This document shows positions 1 to 9,511 of a stretch of DNA of 64,000 nucleotides, piece by piece (the stretch's first letter is position 1; each line of letters opens with the position of its first letter). Under the pieces are notes generated by a model. The model worked only from the letters and a program-made list of their open reading frames with translations, searched no databases and had not been told where the DNA came from. The stretch spans positions 62,001 to 126,000 of the forward strand of contig UCLR01000003.1 of assembly GCA_900473415.1 (NCBI GenBank), in the 5' to 3' direction. Both the position numbers and the translations under genes were made by a program. The stretch is from Hyphomicrobiales bacterium. GTDB taxonomy: Bacteria > Pseudomonadota > Alphaproteobacteria > Rhizobiales > Beijerinckiaceae.

Positions 1-1029
1 GAAGATCAGCGCCAGCGGCGGCACCATCACGAAGACCACCTGCTCGGTCATGCGCGAGAGCAGGTTGAGCTTCAGGAACTTGTTGACCAGCGCGATCACG
101 AAGGAGATGCCGACCATGAGCGACATGGTGAGCACGACGAAGTCCGCGCCCGCCTTCACCGAAGTGAAGAGCTTCATGTAGGCATAGGCCAGCGCCCAGG
201 AGAGCAGCGCGACGACCAGCAGCGAGATGCGGCGGGTCTTGCCATCCGCATCTCGCAGGGTCTGCGCTTCCGGCGGCAGGCCTGGCGCCCGGCTCGGTGC
301 GATGACCGTGATGATGAAGACGTAGAGCGCATACATCGCCGAGAGCACGAGACCGGGGATGAAGGCGCCCTCATACATATCGCCGACCGAACGGCCGAGC
401 TGGTCGGCGAGCACGATCAGCACGAGCGAGGGCGGGATGATCTGGGCGAGCGTGCCTGAAGCCGCGATGACGCCGGAGGCAAGGCGCCGGTCATAGCCGT
501 AGCGTAGCATGATGGGCAGCGAGATCAGGCCCATCGAGATCACGGAGGCCGCGACGACGCCGGTGGTCGCCGCCAGCAGCGCGCCGACGAAGATCACCGC
601 ATAGGCGAGGCCGCCGCGCACCGGCCCGAAGAGCTGGCCGATGGTGTCGAGCAGGTCCTCCGCCATGCCCGAGCGCTCGAGGATCAACCCCATGAAGGTG
701 AAGAACGGGATCGCCAGCAGCACGTCGTTGTTCATCGTGCCGTAGATGCGCTCCGGCAGGGCCTGCAGGAAGTTTTCCTGGAACAGGCCGAGATCGATGC
801 CGATCAGCGCGAAGAGCAGGCCGTTGGCGGCAAGCGCGAAGGCGACCGGATAGCCCAGCAGCAGGAAGACGACGAGGGCCGCAAACATCACCGGCGCCAT
901 GTTGACGCGCAGGAAGTCGCCGACGCCGCCATCGGCGGCGAAGGCGTCTCCGGTGTGGAGACCGAGGAAGGCGAGGAGGGTGAGCGCCAGCAGGAGGCCG
1001 GCGAGGCGCGGGAGGCGATGAGCGGTCAT
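1..1029 (-). CDS. TRAP transporter large permease (DctM family), 3' end cut by window edge
   Basis: Large membrane subunit of a tripartite ATP-independent periplasmic transporter, which uses an ion gradient to import organic acids or similar solutes delivered by a periplasmic binding protein. About 343 residues are visible; the C-terminus lies beyond base 1. The ATG at 1029 is followed by a hydrophobic signal-like segment, then many membrane spans. The conserved DctM stretches are readable: NNDVLLAIPFFTFMG, a Gly/Ala-rich ATTGVVAASVISMG loop and GTLAQIIPPSLVLIVLADQL. The last resembles the mannitol/chloroaromatic-type branch of the family. It lies 28 bp downstream of the small permease on the same strand, so they form one operon. 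The binding protein is not in the window and the substrate cannot be told from the permeases. Confidence 0.93.
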   Translation of the reverse strand, partial: MTAHRLPRLAGLLLALTLLAFLGLHTGDAFAADGGVGDFLRVNMAPVMFAALVVFLLLGYPVAFALAANGLLFALIGIDLGLFQENFLQALPERIYGTMNNDVLLAIPFFTFMGLILERSGMAEDLLDTIGQLFGPVRGGLAYAVIFVGALLAATTGVVAASVISMGLISLPIMLRYGYDRRLASGVIAASGTLAQIIPPSLVLIVLADQLGRSVGDMYEGAFIPGLVLSAMYALYVFIITVIAPSRAPGLPPEAQTLRDADGKTRRISLLVVALLSWALAYAYMKLFTSVKAGADFVVLTMSLMVGISFVIALVNKFLKLNLLSRMTEQVVFVMVPPLALIF

Positions 1030-1057
1030 GGAGCGTTTCCGGACTTCTTGGGGCCGC

Positions 1058-1657
1058 TCAGGAAGCGAGGCCCTGTTCCTTGGCTTGTTCGAGCAGGCGC
1101 TGGGCTTCGGCTTCAGCCGCCGCGGCATGGCCGAGCGCCACGTCGGCATCCTCGAGATCGCCCCGCATGATCGCGATCTGCTTGATGATCTCGGAGATGC
1201 CCTGGAAGGTCAGCATCACGAAGCCGATGACGACGAGCCCCTTGGCCGGCCATTGCGCCAGCCCGCCGGCCGAGAGCGACTGCTCGTTGATCGCGTAGGA
1301 GCGCAGGAAGAAGGGCCAGGAGTGATAGACGATCAGCAGGCAGAACGGCATCAAGAAGAGCAGGTGACCGAGCAGCTCGATCCACTGGCGGACGCGATGC
1401 GGCAGCATGCTGTTCACGATGTCGATGCGGATGTGCTCCTTCACCTGCATCGTCCAGGAGGCGCACATCAGGAAGACCGCGCCGAAGAGCATCCATTGCA
1501 GCTCGAGCCAGGCGTTCGACGAGACGTTGAAGATCTTGCGGATAAGGGCGTTGACCGTCGCCACGATGACCGCGGCAAGGATCAGCCAGGCGACTTTCCT
1601 GCCGATGAAGCCGTTCACCGCGTCGATGACCCGGCTGATTGCAAGGAGGCCCGTCAA
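1058..1657 (-). CDS. TRAP transporter small permease (DctQ family)
   Basis: Small four-helix membrane subunit (199 aa) that pairs with the adjacent large permease. Hydrophobic segments occur near residues 20-40, 50-68, 90-112 and 135-158. The family-typical pattern of a Trp-containing amphipathic loop followed by a charged VKEHIRIDIV stretch is present. The C-terminus is Ala/Glu/Gln-rich and probably forms a short cytoplasmic helix. The first codon is TTG, preceded at a good distance by a GGGAG Shine-Dalgarno-like sequence, and no better start exists downstream, so the TTG start is accepted. It is the first gene of this operon inside the window; roughly 290 bp upstream separate it from a divergent gene and should hold the promoter. 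Confidence 0.9.
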   Translation of the reverse strand: MTGLLAISRVIDAVNGFIGRKVAWLILAAVIVATVNALIRKIFNVSSNAWLELQWMLFGAVFLMCASWTMQVKEHIRIDIVNSMLPHRVRQWIELLGHLLFLMPFCLLIVYHSWPFFLRSYAINEQSLSAGGLAQWPAKGLVVIGFVMLTFQGISEIIKQIAIMRGDLEDADVALGHAAAAEAEAQRLLEQAKEQGLAS

Positions 1658-1943
1658 ATTCCCGCTCCCGTGGACTGGCTATCTGCGCTGGATATGGTTT
1701 TCCGGCCGTTGATTATGCGCCGTTTATGTGCTGGATCGGTATAGGAGGGATGCGCGCCACGCAAGACCGTGTCGATCTCATCCCTTAGACGAAAGGTGAA
1801 TGCGCGCTTGCCTGTTCTTGCGCCAGCCGATTGCGGGGCGGCTCGGGTCAAGTGCGGGCTGAGGGAAGATCCGTTATGTTCGAGTTCATCTTCGGGGAAC
1901 AATATTCTCTGCGATCGTGTCCAAGGACTGATTCGAGGCCGAG

Positions 1944-2732
1944 ATGTGCCGTTTCCTCGCCTATTCCGGCGTGCCCGTCTTTCTCGAGGACTTCGTTGCC
2001 TCGCCCTGCCATTCGCTGATCCACCAATCGCTTCATGCGGAGGAGGCGAAGACCGGCACGAATGGCGACGGCTTCGGCGTCGGCTGGTATGGCGATCGGC
2101 CAGAGCCGGGGCAGTATCGCGAGGTCAGGCCGGCCTGGTCGGACGAAAACCTGCTTTCCATCGCGCGGCAGGTGCGCTCGCATCTGTTTTTCGCCCATGT
2201 CCGTGCGGCAACCGGCACGGCGACGACGCGGGCGAACTGCCATCCCTTCGTCCATGACCGTTACCTCTTCATGCATAACGGCCAGATCGGCGGCTACGGC
2301 GTGATCCGCCGGCGGCTCGAAGCGCTGATTCCGGATTCGCTCTACAGCGCCCGCACCGGCGCCACCGATTCGGAAGCGCTTTTCCTGCTGGCGCTCGCCC
2401 GTATGGCGGAGGGCATGGCACCGGGCCAAGCGCTTGCCGCCGCGCTTTCCGACGCGCTCGCGCTGATGGAGCAGGCCGGCGTTCGCGAGCCGTTGCGCTG
2501 CGCCGCCGCTCTGGCCGACGGCGAGACCATCCATGCGATCCGCTGGTCCTCCGACGCCAGCCCGCCGAGCCTGTATGTTTGCGCGCGGCCCGACAGTGTC
2601 GTCGTCGCCTCGGAGCCCGTCGATGCTGCCCGCGAGTGCTGGCAGGCCCTGCCCTGCAACACGCTCGCGACGATCGCTGGCGGAACGGTGCAGCTCGCAG
2701 CTTTCGATCCCTTGCTGCGCCAAGCGGCCTGA
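1944..2732 (+). CDS. Class II glutamine amidotransferase (YafJ-like)
   Basis: N-terminal-nucleophile amidohydrolase domain of 262 aa that standing alone hydrolyses glutamine or a gamma-glutamyl compound. Cys2 follows the start Met directly and would be the nucleophile after Met removal. Family motifs are readable: NGDGFGVGWYG near residue 38, FFAHVRAATGT near 82, the HPF element and the FMHNGQIGGY segment that shapes the glutamine pocket. The length matches stand-alone YafJ/EgtC-type proteins, and there is no fused synthetase domain. No ergothioneine genes are adjacent, so EgtC is unlikely; the acceptor is unknown. It is divergent from the TRAP operon and 182 bp ahead of the acetolactate-synthase-like gene, probably as a single-gene unit. 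Confidence 0.9.
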   Translation: MCRFLAYSGVPVFLEDFVASPCHSLIHQSLHAEEAKTGTNGDGFGVGWYGDRPEPGQYREVRPAWSDENLLSIARQVRSHLFFAHVRAATGTATTRANCHPFVHDRYLFMHNGQIGGYGVIRRRLEALIPDSLYSARTGATDSEALFLLALARMAEGMAPGQALAAALSDALALMEQAGVREPLRCAAALADGETIHAIRWSSDASPPSLYVCARPDSVVVASEPVDAARECWQALPCNTLATIAGGTVQLAAFDPLLRQAA

Positions 2733-2914
2733 CGTCACCCGGCCGCGATCACGCGCCGCTCGACCCTGCCGAGAAAGAGCAGCGACTTTGCCGGCGCACG
2801 GCCACGGCAGCTTAACGGCCATGCGCGGCGCGCCCTGACGGCATCCCCGTTGCCTTCCTAGGTCGGAAGCTTAGCGTTGTATCCGGCGAGCCACTCCAGG
2901 AAAGGCGGCGAACG

Positions 2915-4567
2915 ATGAAGAAGGGTTCCGATCTTCTGGTCGAGGCGCTGGAGAACGAAGGCGTCGAGCGCGTCTTCGGCGTTCCGGGCGAAGAGAATCT
3001 CGACGTCATCGAGTCGCTCAGGCAATCGAAGATCGAGCTGGTGCTGACGCGCCACGAGCAGGCCGCGGCCTTCATGGCCGCGACCCATGGCAGGCTGACC
3101 GGCAAACCCGGTGTCTGTATCGCGACGCTCGGGCCGGGCGCGCTCAACTTCTCGACCGGGGCGGCCTACGCCCATCTCGGCGCCATGCCGATGATCCTGA
3201 TCACCGGGCAGAAGGCGATCATGACCGCCAAGCAGGCGCGCTTCCAGATCGTCGACGTCGTCGCCTCGATGCGCCCGCTGACCAAGATGACGCGCCAGAT
3301 CGTCAGCCCCGCCAGCATCCCCTCGATCGTCCGCGACGCCTTCCGCGTCGCGATGGAGGAGCGGCCCGGCCCGGTCCATCTCGAATTGCCGGAGGACGTG
3401 GCCGGCGAGGCGATCGACGACCTGCCGCTGATTCCGGTGCATCCGCTGGAGCAGCCGATCGCACCGGCGGCGGCGCTCGACCGGGCAGCCGAGATGATCC
3501 GGGCGGCAAAGCGGCCCCTGGTCATGATCGGCGCCGCCGGCAACCGGCCGCGCCTCGTCGAGCCGCTCTCCGATTTCGTGCGCAGGACCGGATTGCCCTT
3601 CTTCAACACCCAGATGGGCAAGGGCGCCGTCACCGGCGGCTCGAACCTCTATATGGGCACGGCCGCGCTCTCCGAGGGCGACTATGTCCATGAGGCGGTG
3701 GCGCTCGCCGACCTCATCCTCGCCATCGGCCACGACACGGTGGAGAAGCCGCCCTTCCTGATGCGCAGCGCCGGCGGGCCGAAGGTCGTCCATGTCGGCT
3801 ACCAGTCGGCCACAGTCGAGCAGGTCTACCACCCCGATGCCGAGGTGATCGGCGACATCGGCGCGACGGTTTCAGGCCTCGCCGAGCGGCTGGGCATGCT
3901 GCCGGAACAGACGAAGATGCTGGAACTGCGCCAGCGCATCCTGGCACGGATCAATGCGCGGGCGGAGGAGGATCGCTTCCCGGTGACGCCGCAGCGGCTC
4001 GTCCACGACGTCCGCGCCGTGATGCCGGAGGACGGCATCGTCTGCCTCGACAACGGCATGTACAAGATCTGGTTCGCGCGGAACTACCGCACCCATGTCG
4101 CCAATACGCTGCTGCTGGACAACGCGCTGGCGACGATGGGCGCAGGACTCCCCTCCGCGATGATGGCGGCGATGTTGCATCCGGAGCGGCGCGTCATGGC
4201 CGTCTGCGGCGATGGCGGCTTCATGATGAATTCGCAGGAGATGGAGACGGCGGTGAGGCTCGGCCTCAACCTCGTCGTGCTGATCCTGAACGACGGTGCC
4301 TATGGCATGATCCGCTGGAAGCAGGCCGTCGACAAATTCCCCGATTTCGGCCTGAGCTTCGGCAATCCCGATTTTGTCCGGTACGCCGAATCCTATGGCG
4401 CCAAGGGCTCGCGCGTGACCTCGGCGGAGGCGCTGGTGCCGACGCTGGAGGTCGCGTTCAAGGGCGGCGGCGTCCACCTCGTCGATTGCCCGATCGACTA
4501 TTCCGAGAATACGCGCGTCCTCGTCGAGGAGCTGCGCAATCGTGTGCCGGATGTTGATCTGGCCTGA
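2915..4567 (+). CDS. Acetolactate synthase-like thiamine-diphosphate enzyme
   Basis: 550-aa ThDP-dependent enzyme of the acetolactate synthase large-subunit family. The N-terminal Pyr domain carries FGVPGEENLD and the catalytic Glu48 in TRHEQAAAF, the middle domain spans about 190-330, and the C-terminal PP domain carries the ThDP/Mg motif CGDGGFMMN (GDG at 432-434) ending at NDGAYGM. The sequence is nearest to single-subunit catabolic acetolactate synthases (AlsS-like), and no small regulatory subunit gene follows, arguing against a biosynthetic IlvB role. An aldehyde dehydrogenase follows 175 bp downstream on the same strand, so the pair may process a 2-oxoacid and an aldehyde together. Another decarboxylase or carboligase activity within the family is possible. 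Confidence 0.82.
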   Translation: MKKGSDLLVEALENEGVERVFGVPGEENLDVIESLRQSKIELVLTRHEQAAAFMAATHGRLTGKPGVCIATLGPGALNFSTGAAYAHLGAMPMILITGQKAIMTAKQARFQIVDVVASMRPLTKMTRQIVSPASIPSIVRDAFRVAMEERPGPVHLELPEDVAGEAIDDLPLIPVHPLEQPIAPAAALDRAAEMIRAAKRPLVMIGAAGNRPRLVEPLSDFVRRTGLPFFNTQMGKGAVTGGSNLYMGTAALSEGDYVHEAVALADLILAIGHDTVEKPPFLMRSAGGPKVVHVGYQSATVEQVYHPDAEVIGDIGATVSGLAERLGMLPEQTKMLELRQRILARINARAEEDRFPVTPQRLVHDVRAVMPEDGIVCLDNGMYKIWFARNYRTHVANTLLLDNALATMGAGLPSAMMAAMLHPERRVMAVCGDGGFMMNSQEMETAVRLGLNLVVLILNDGAYGMIRWKQAVDKFPDFGLSFGNPDFVRYAESYGAKGSRVTSAEALVPTLEVAFKGGGVHLVDCPIDYSENTRVLVEELRNRVPDVDLA

Positions 4568-4742
4568 GAGACTGCTCGCCAACTCTACTATGGCGGGCAG
4601 CTGACGGCGCTTTCTGTGCGTCCGGTGCTCACGTACGGACGTACGCTCCGCTCCGGTTCTCGAAAACACCGCCATCCGCCTCACCACAGCGAGTTGTCGA
4701 ACAGCCTCTGTCCTCCACAATAACATCTGCAAGGAGACGACC

Positions 4743-6125
4743 ATGCTCCAGGTTGTTCAAGCCTATGACCGCGCGCCCATCACCGAGATCGAGACCGATG
4801 ACGAGGCCGCCCTCGAACGCAAGCTCAAGGCCGCCGAGCAAGTCTTCAAGGGCCGCGACAACTGGCTGAAGCCGCATCAGCGCATCGCGATCCTGCGCAA
4901 GCTCGCAGGGCTCTTGGAAGCCAAGCGCGATCATTTCGCCCTGCAGATCGCGCGCGAAGGCGGCAAGCCGCTGCCGGATGCGATCATCGAGGCGAACCGC
5001 GCCATCGACGGCGTCCACAATGCCGCCGACGAGCTGCGCAACCTCGCCGGACGCGAGATCCCGATGGGCCTTTCGGCCGCGGCCGACGGCCGCTGGGCCT
5101 TCACCACCAAGGAGCCGATCGGCATCGTCGCGGCGATCTCGGCCTTCAATCATCCGCTGAACCTGATCGTGCATCAGGTCGCGCCCGCCATCGCAGTGGG
5201 CTGTCCGGTCATCGTCAAGCCCGCCGGCACGACGCCGCTTTCCTGCATAGACTTCGTCAAGCTCGTGCATGAGGCCGGTCTGCCAGAGGCCTGGTGCCAG
5301 ACCTTGGTCCCGACCGAGACGGCACTCGCCGAGAAGCTCGCCACCGATCCGCGCATCGCCTTCCTCAGCTTCATCGGCTCAGCCAAGGTCGGCTGGTACC
5401 TGCATTCCAAGCTCGCGCCCGGCGCGCGCTCGGCGCTGGAGCATGGCGGCGTCGCTCCGGCGATCGTCGACAAGAGCGCCGATCTCGACGCGATTATCGA
5501 GCCGATGGTGAAGGGCGCCTATTACCATGCCGGTCAGGTCTGCGTGTCGACGCAGCGCATCTATGTGCATGACGCCATCGTCAACGACTTCACCGAGCGG
5601 CTCGTCGCGCGGGTGAAGAAGCTGCGCACCGCCGACCCGACGCTGAAGGACACCGAGGTCGGGCCGCTGATCATCCCAAAGGAGGCCGATCGCGTCGCCG
5701 ACTGGATCGACGAGGCCGTGAAGGGGGGCGCGAAGCTCGCGACCGGGGGAAAAAGGCTCTCGCAGACGACGCTGGAGCCGGCCGTCCTGATCGACCCCGC
5801 CCCCGAGGCGCGGATCTCGCGCGAGGAGGTGTTCGGGCCGGTGGTCAACATCTATCGCTATCGCGATCTCGACGACGCCATCGCGCGGGCCAATTCCCTG
5901 CCGGTTTCCTTCCAGTCCAGCATCTTCGCGCAGGATATCGACGTGGCGCTCAGGGCCGCAAACCGGCTGGAAGCCTCGGCCGTCATGATCAACGACCCGA
6001 CGACCTTCCGCACCGACTGGATGCCCTTCGCCGGGCGGCGCGTCTCGGGCTACGGTACCGGCGGCATCCCCTACACCATGCGCGACATGACGCATGAGAA
6101 GATGATCCTGATGAAGCGCCGCTGA
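4743..6125 (+). CDS. Aldehyde dehydrogenase family protein
   Basis: 460-aa NAD(P)-dependent aldehyde dehydrogenase. It shows the oxyanion-hole Asn136 in SAFNHPL, the general base Glu233 in LEHGGVAP, and the catalytic Cys267 in AGQVCVST. The glycine motif FIGSAKVG binds the cofactor. A Lys-rich GGAKLATGG segment and the late EEVFGPV motif are also present. The start ATG at 4743 has a GGAG sequence at 4733. It lies downstream of the acetolactate-synthase-like gene and may be co-transcribed with it, though the 175-bp spacer could hold its own promoter. The family covers semialdehyde, phosphonoacetaldehyde and lactaldehyde enzymes; sequence alone does not fix the substrate. Confidence 0.88.
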   Translation: MLQVVQAYDRAPITEIETDDEAALERKLKAAEQVFKGRDNWLKPHQRIAILRKLAGLLEAKRDHFALQIAREGGKPLPDAIIEANRAIDGVHNAADELRNLAGREIPMGLSAAADGRWAFTTKEPIGIVAAISAFNHPLNLIVHQVAPAIAVGCPVIVKPAGTTPLSCIDFVKLVHEAGLPEAWCQTLVPTETALAEKLATDPRIAFLSFIGSAKVGWYLHSKLAPGARSALEHGGVAPAIVDKSADLDAIIEPMVKGAYYHAGQVCVSTQRIYVHDAIVNDFTERLVARVKKLRTADPTLKDTEVGPLIIPKEADRVADWIDEAVKGGAKLATGGKRLSQTTLEPAVLIDPAPEARISREEVFGPVVNIYRYRDLDDAIARANSLPVSFQSSIFAQDIDVALRAANRLEASAVMINDPTTFRTDWMPFAGRRVSGYGTGGIPYTMRDMTHEKMILMKRR

Positions 6126-6246
6126 GACGGCGCCGGGCGCGGCGGGGCGTGACGCTTCGCCGCGCGCCGCGGCCGGTCGTGCTTCCAGCCAAGGAGAACG
6201 CAGCCACGAGGCGCTTTTCGCCGGTTTCTGCCAATGATTTCCGTAG

Positions 6247-6263
6247 TTTATGACGATTCTAAA
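6247..6263. promoter_or_regulatory. Irr-box (ICE)-like inverted repeat upstream of the iron-uptake operon
   Basis: Two 7-nt arms separated by 3 nt: left TTTATGA, right TTCTAAA. The right arm is a perfect half of the rhizobial iron-control element bound by Irr (TTTAGAA-N3-TTCTAAA) and the left arm differs at two positions. It lies 98 bp before the start of the FTR1-type permease gene, a fitting place for iron regulation. Assignment rests on remembered consensus and position only. Confidence 0.45.
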
Positions 6264-6361
6264 GTGGCAGGATTCGATTGACCCTCGGGTCACGGTTGCC
6301 TAGTCAAAACCCGTTGCGCCGCCAATAGCTGTTTGCGACGCCCAATCGGGCCCGGTTCGCC

Positions 6362-8197
6362 GTGATCGTTCCATTTCTCATCATGCTTCGCGAAGGCATC
6401 GAGGCGGCGCTGATCGTCGGCATCGTCGCGAGCTATCTCGTCCGCACCGGACGGCGCGAATGGCTGTCGGCGCTATGGCTCGGCGTCGGCCTCGCCTGCG
6501 CGGTGAGCCTGGCCGCGGGTGCGGCGCTCGACATCATCGCCGGTGAGTTGCCCCAACGCGGGCAGGAGCTGTTCGAGGCCGTGATCGGGCTCATCGCCGC
6601 AGCCATGCTGGTCTCGATGGTGTTCTGGATGCGCAAGGCCGCGCGCTCGATCAAGGGTGAGCTGCAGGCCGGCGTCGACGCCGCACTGGCGGGCGAGCAT
6701 CAGGGCCTTGCGCTGGTCGGCCTCGCCTTCCTCGCCGTGGTGCGCGAAGGGCTGGAATCGGCGTTCTTCCTCCTCGCCATCTTCCAGCAGAGCGGCAGCC
6801 TGGCGCCGGCGTTCGGTGCCGCACTCGGCGTGCTTCTGGCCGTCGCGATCGGCTACGCGATCTATGCGCTCGGCGTGAAGCTCAACCTGCGCGCCTTCTT
6901 CCGTTGGACCGGGATCCTGATCCTGTTCGTCGCGGCAGGCCTCGTGGCCAATGCGGTGCGCTCGCTGCACGAAGCGGGCGTCTGGAACCATCTCCAGCAG
7001 CCGGTCTACGACCTCGGCACCGTGTTGCCCGCCGACAGCGCGCTCGGCGCGGTCCTCTCCGGCCTCTTCGGCTATCAAGAGCGCGCGGCGCTCGGCGAAG
7101 CGCTTGCCTATGTCGCCTTCCTGATCCCGGCGCTCGTACTGTTCCTGGCAGGCGGCCGGCACGAGCACGCGGCCGCCACGGCGGCGCCGGTTCGCGCCCC
7201 GCGCTCGCCGCGGCTGAAATTCGCCGCGGCAGGCACGCTGGCTCTGACCTTCATCGCGCTCGGCGCCTTCATCTATGCGGCGCGCACCGGCGGCGCAGCC
7301 GTGCCCAATGCCGACACATACGCCATCGCCATCGCGATCGCCGACCGGAGCTGCACGCCCGCCACGCTCACCATCCCGGCCGGCAAGGCGAGCTTCGTCG
7401 TGACCAATCGCGGCGAGCGCGCGCTCGAATGGGAAATCCTCAAGGGCGTGATGGTGGTCGAGGAGCGCGAGAACATCGCGCCCGGCCAGTCGCGGCGGCT
7501 GACGACGCAGCTCGAGCCCGGCGAATACACCATCACCTGCGGGCTGCTCAGCGCCCCGCGCGGCAGGCTGATCGTGCAGGCCGCCGCCGGGCAGCGGCGC
7601 CCGGCGCTCACGCTGACGGACATGGTCGGCCCGGCAGCCGAATACCGCGCCTTCCTGAGCGAACGGGCGGCCGGGCTCATGGCCGCCATCGACGGCGTCG
7701 AGCAGGCACAGGCGAGCAGGGACATGACCGCCGCAGCCAAGGCCCGCAGCGAGGCGGCCGCACTCCTGCCGGCCTTGCGCCCCGCGGCAGCGGGCGACGC
7801 CGAGCTCGGACCGCTCTTCGGCCGGCTGCAGGCGGCCCTCGCCGGCGAAGCCACCGCGGCAGCCTCCGACATGAAGCCCGCGGCCGAGGCGTTCCGCGCC
7901 GCGCTTGGCCAGCGCACCATCCTGCCGGACGCGATGCTGGCCGGCGCGATCACGCTGCTGTCCCCTCAGGACGGCGAGACCGCCTCGCCCGAAGACATCG
8001 CTGCCGTCAGCAGGATCGCGCGGCTGCTGCTGCCGCTGACCGCGCGCGTCGAACCCGATCTGGCGACGCGGACCCAGGCCGTTCTCGTGGCCCTGCCGAA
8101 CGATGCCAAACCGGGTGGCGCCCTGCGGTCGCTGGCCGAGGACCTCTCCGCCATGCGCAAGGCGCTCGTCCTGCCGGAAACGGAGCGCAAGTCATGA
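6362..8197 (+). CDS. efeU: FTR1-type iron permease fused to an EfeO-like cupredoxin domain
   Basis: 611-aa inner-membrane protein that should import iron oxidised or delivered by its partners EfeB and EfeO. The N-terminal 270 residues form an FTR1/EfeU permease with seven likely helices and both iron-binding REGxE motifs (REGIE at 10-14, REGLE at 128-132). After one more helix near 285-305, residues 315-405 form a cupredoxin-like domain of the kind at the N-terminus of E. coli EfeO, with Cys and Met residues that could bind metal. The last 200 residues are Ala-rich and helical and faintly resemble the N-terminal half of an M75 domain. The GTG start at 6362 is used because it gives the normal spacing to the first REGxE. 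It overlaps efeB by 4 bp (ATGA), so translation is coupled. Confidence 0.9.
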   Translation: MIVPFLIMLREGIEAALIVGIVASYLVRTGRREWLSALWLGVGLACAVSLAAGAALDIIAGELPQRGQELFEAVIGLIAAAMLVSMVFWMRKAARSIKGELQAGVDAALAGEHQGLALVGLAFLAVVREGLESAFFLLAIFQQSGSLAPAFGAALGVLLAVAIGYAIYALGVKLNLRAFFRWTGILILFVAAGLVANAVRSLHEAGVWNHLQQPVYDLGTVLPADSALGAVLSGLFGYQERAALGEALAYVAFLIPALVLFLAGGRHEHAAATAAPVRAPRSPRLKFAAAGTLALTFIALGAFIYAARTGGAAVPNADTYAIAIAIADRSCTPATLTIPAGKASFVVTNRGERALEWEILKGVMVVEERENIAPGQSRRLTTQLEPGEYTITCGLLSAPRGRLIVQAAAGQRRPALTLTDMVGPAAEYRAFLSERAAGLMAAIDGVEQAQASRDMTAAAKARSEAAALLPALRPAAAGDAELGPLFGRLQAALAGEATAAASDMKPAAEAFRAALGQRTILPDAMLAGAITLLSPQDGETASPEDIAAVSRIARLLLPLTARVEPDLATRTQAVLVALPNDAKPGGALRSLAEDLSAMRKALVLPETERKS

Positions 8198-9510
8198 ACC
8201 GCCTCGTCAAAGGCTTCACGCCATCGCGGCGATCACTCCTGACCGGCGGTGCCGCTGCCCTCGGCAGCGCCACCCTGGCCCAAGCCGCGACAGAGCCGGC
8301 TCAGAACCCGGCGGCGGCGCCCGAGAGCGACACGACCGCCCAGCGCCAGCCCTTCAACGGCGTCCATCAGCCCGGCATCGTCACGCCCCGCCCGGCGACC
8401 GGTCTCGTCGCCGCCTTTGATGTCACCGCGACATCGCTGCGGGACCTCGAGCGGCTCTTCCGCCTGCTCAGCGAGCGCATCGCCTTCCTGATGCAGGGCG
8501 GAACAGCCCCCACCGCCGATCCGGGCTTTCCGCCCCCGGACAGCGGCATCCTCGGCCCGGTCATCGCGCCGGACAATCTCACCATCACCGTTGCGCTGGG
8601 CGCCTCGCTCTTCGACGAGCGCTTTGGGCTGGGCCCGCTCAAGCCGAAGCATCTCCAGCGGATGAAGCGCTTCCGCAACGACGCGCTCGACGGCAACCTC
8701 TGCCATGGCGACCTGCTGCTGCAGTTCTGCGCCAACACCGCCGACACCAACATCCATGCGCTGCGCGACATCCTGAAGAACGCGCCCGACCTGCTGCTGC
8801 TGCGCTGGAAGCAGGAAGGCACCGTGCCGGTGCGCCAGCCCAAATCGGGCGAGCCGGCGGAAAGCGCGCGCAACCTGCTCGGCTTCCGCGACGGCACGGC
8901 GAATCCCGACGCCGCGGACCAGGCGCTGATGGATCACCTCGTCTGGGTGAAGCCCGGCACCGGCGAGCCGGACTGGGCGGCAAATGGCAGCTATCAGGTC
9001 GTGCGCATCATCCGGAACTTCGTCGAGCGCTGGGACCGCACGCCGCTCGGTGAGCAGGAAGCGATCATGGGCCGCGAGAAGGCGAGCGGCGCACCGATCG
9101 GCGGCAAGCGCGAATATGACGAGCCGGTCTACGGAGACGATCCCGAGGGCAAGCGCACCAAGCTCGATTCCCATATCCGGCTCGCCAATCCGCGCCGGCC
9201 GGAGACGGAGGCCAGCCGCATGCTGCGCCGGCCGTTCAACTATTCCAACGGCGTCACCCGCGCCGGGCAGCTCGACATGGGGCTGCTCTTCATCTGCTTC
9301 CAGCAGGACCTCGAGCGCAGCTTCATCGCCGTGCAGAAGCGCCTCGATGGCGAGCCGCTGGAGGAATACATCAAGCCCGTCGGCGGCGGCTATTTCTTCG
9401 CGCTGCCCGGCGTGCCCGATGCCGGCAGCTATCTCGGCGCCGGGCTGATCGCCTCTGCGCGCGGCATCATGCCGGCCTCGGCGTCGACATCCCACAACAC
9501 AGGAGACTGA
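8194..9510 (+). CDS. efeB: EfeB deferrochelatase/peroxidase (DyP family, Tat-exported)
   Basis: 438-aa heme peroxidase of the dye-decolourising family; EfeB acts in the periplasm in ferrous or heme iron uptake. The N-terminus carries a twin-arginine signal ([14 protein letters not shown], residues 11-24). The DyP distal motif GFRDGT sits at 230-235 with catalytic Asp233. The proximal heme ligand is probably His327 in SHIRLANPR, and the distal Arg is in the SNGVTRAGQ region. Length and motifs match intact EfeB. It starts inside the stop of the fused permease gene and ends one base before the efeO start, so all three are one transcript. The Tat signal fits co-export of a folded heme protein. 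Confidence 0.94.
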   Translation: MNRLVKGFTPSRRSLLTGGAAALGSATLAQAATEPAQNPAAAPESDTTAQRQPFNGVHQPGIVTPRPATGLVAAFDVTATSLRDLERLFRLLSERIAFLMQGGTAPTADPGFPPPDSGILGPVIAPDNLTITVALGASLFDERFGLGPLKPKHLQRMKRFRNDALDGNLCHGDLLLQFCANTADTNIHALRDILKNAPDLLLLRWKQEGTVPVRQPKSGEPAESARNLLGFRDGTANPDAADQALMDHLVWVKPGTGEPDWAANGSYQVVRIIRNFVERWDRTPLGEQEAIMGREKASGAPIGGKREYDEPVYGDDPEGKRTKLDSHIRLANPRRPETEASRMLRRPFNYSNGVTRAGQLDMGLLFICFQQDLERSFIAVQKRLDGEPLEEYIKPVGGGYFFALPGVPDAGSYLGAGLIASARGIMPASASTSHNTGD

Positions 9511-9511
9511 C

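Noticed and set aside
6904-8193. Long in-frame extension ahead of efeB inside the permease gene
   Set aside because: Arg/Ala-rich shadow of the permease fusion; the Tat signal and ATGA overlap place the true efeB start at 8194.
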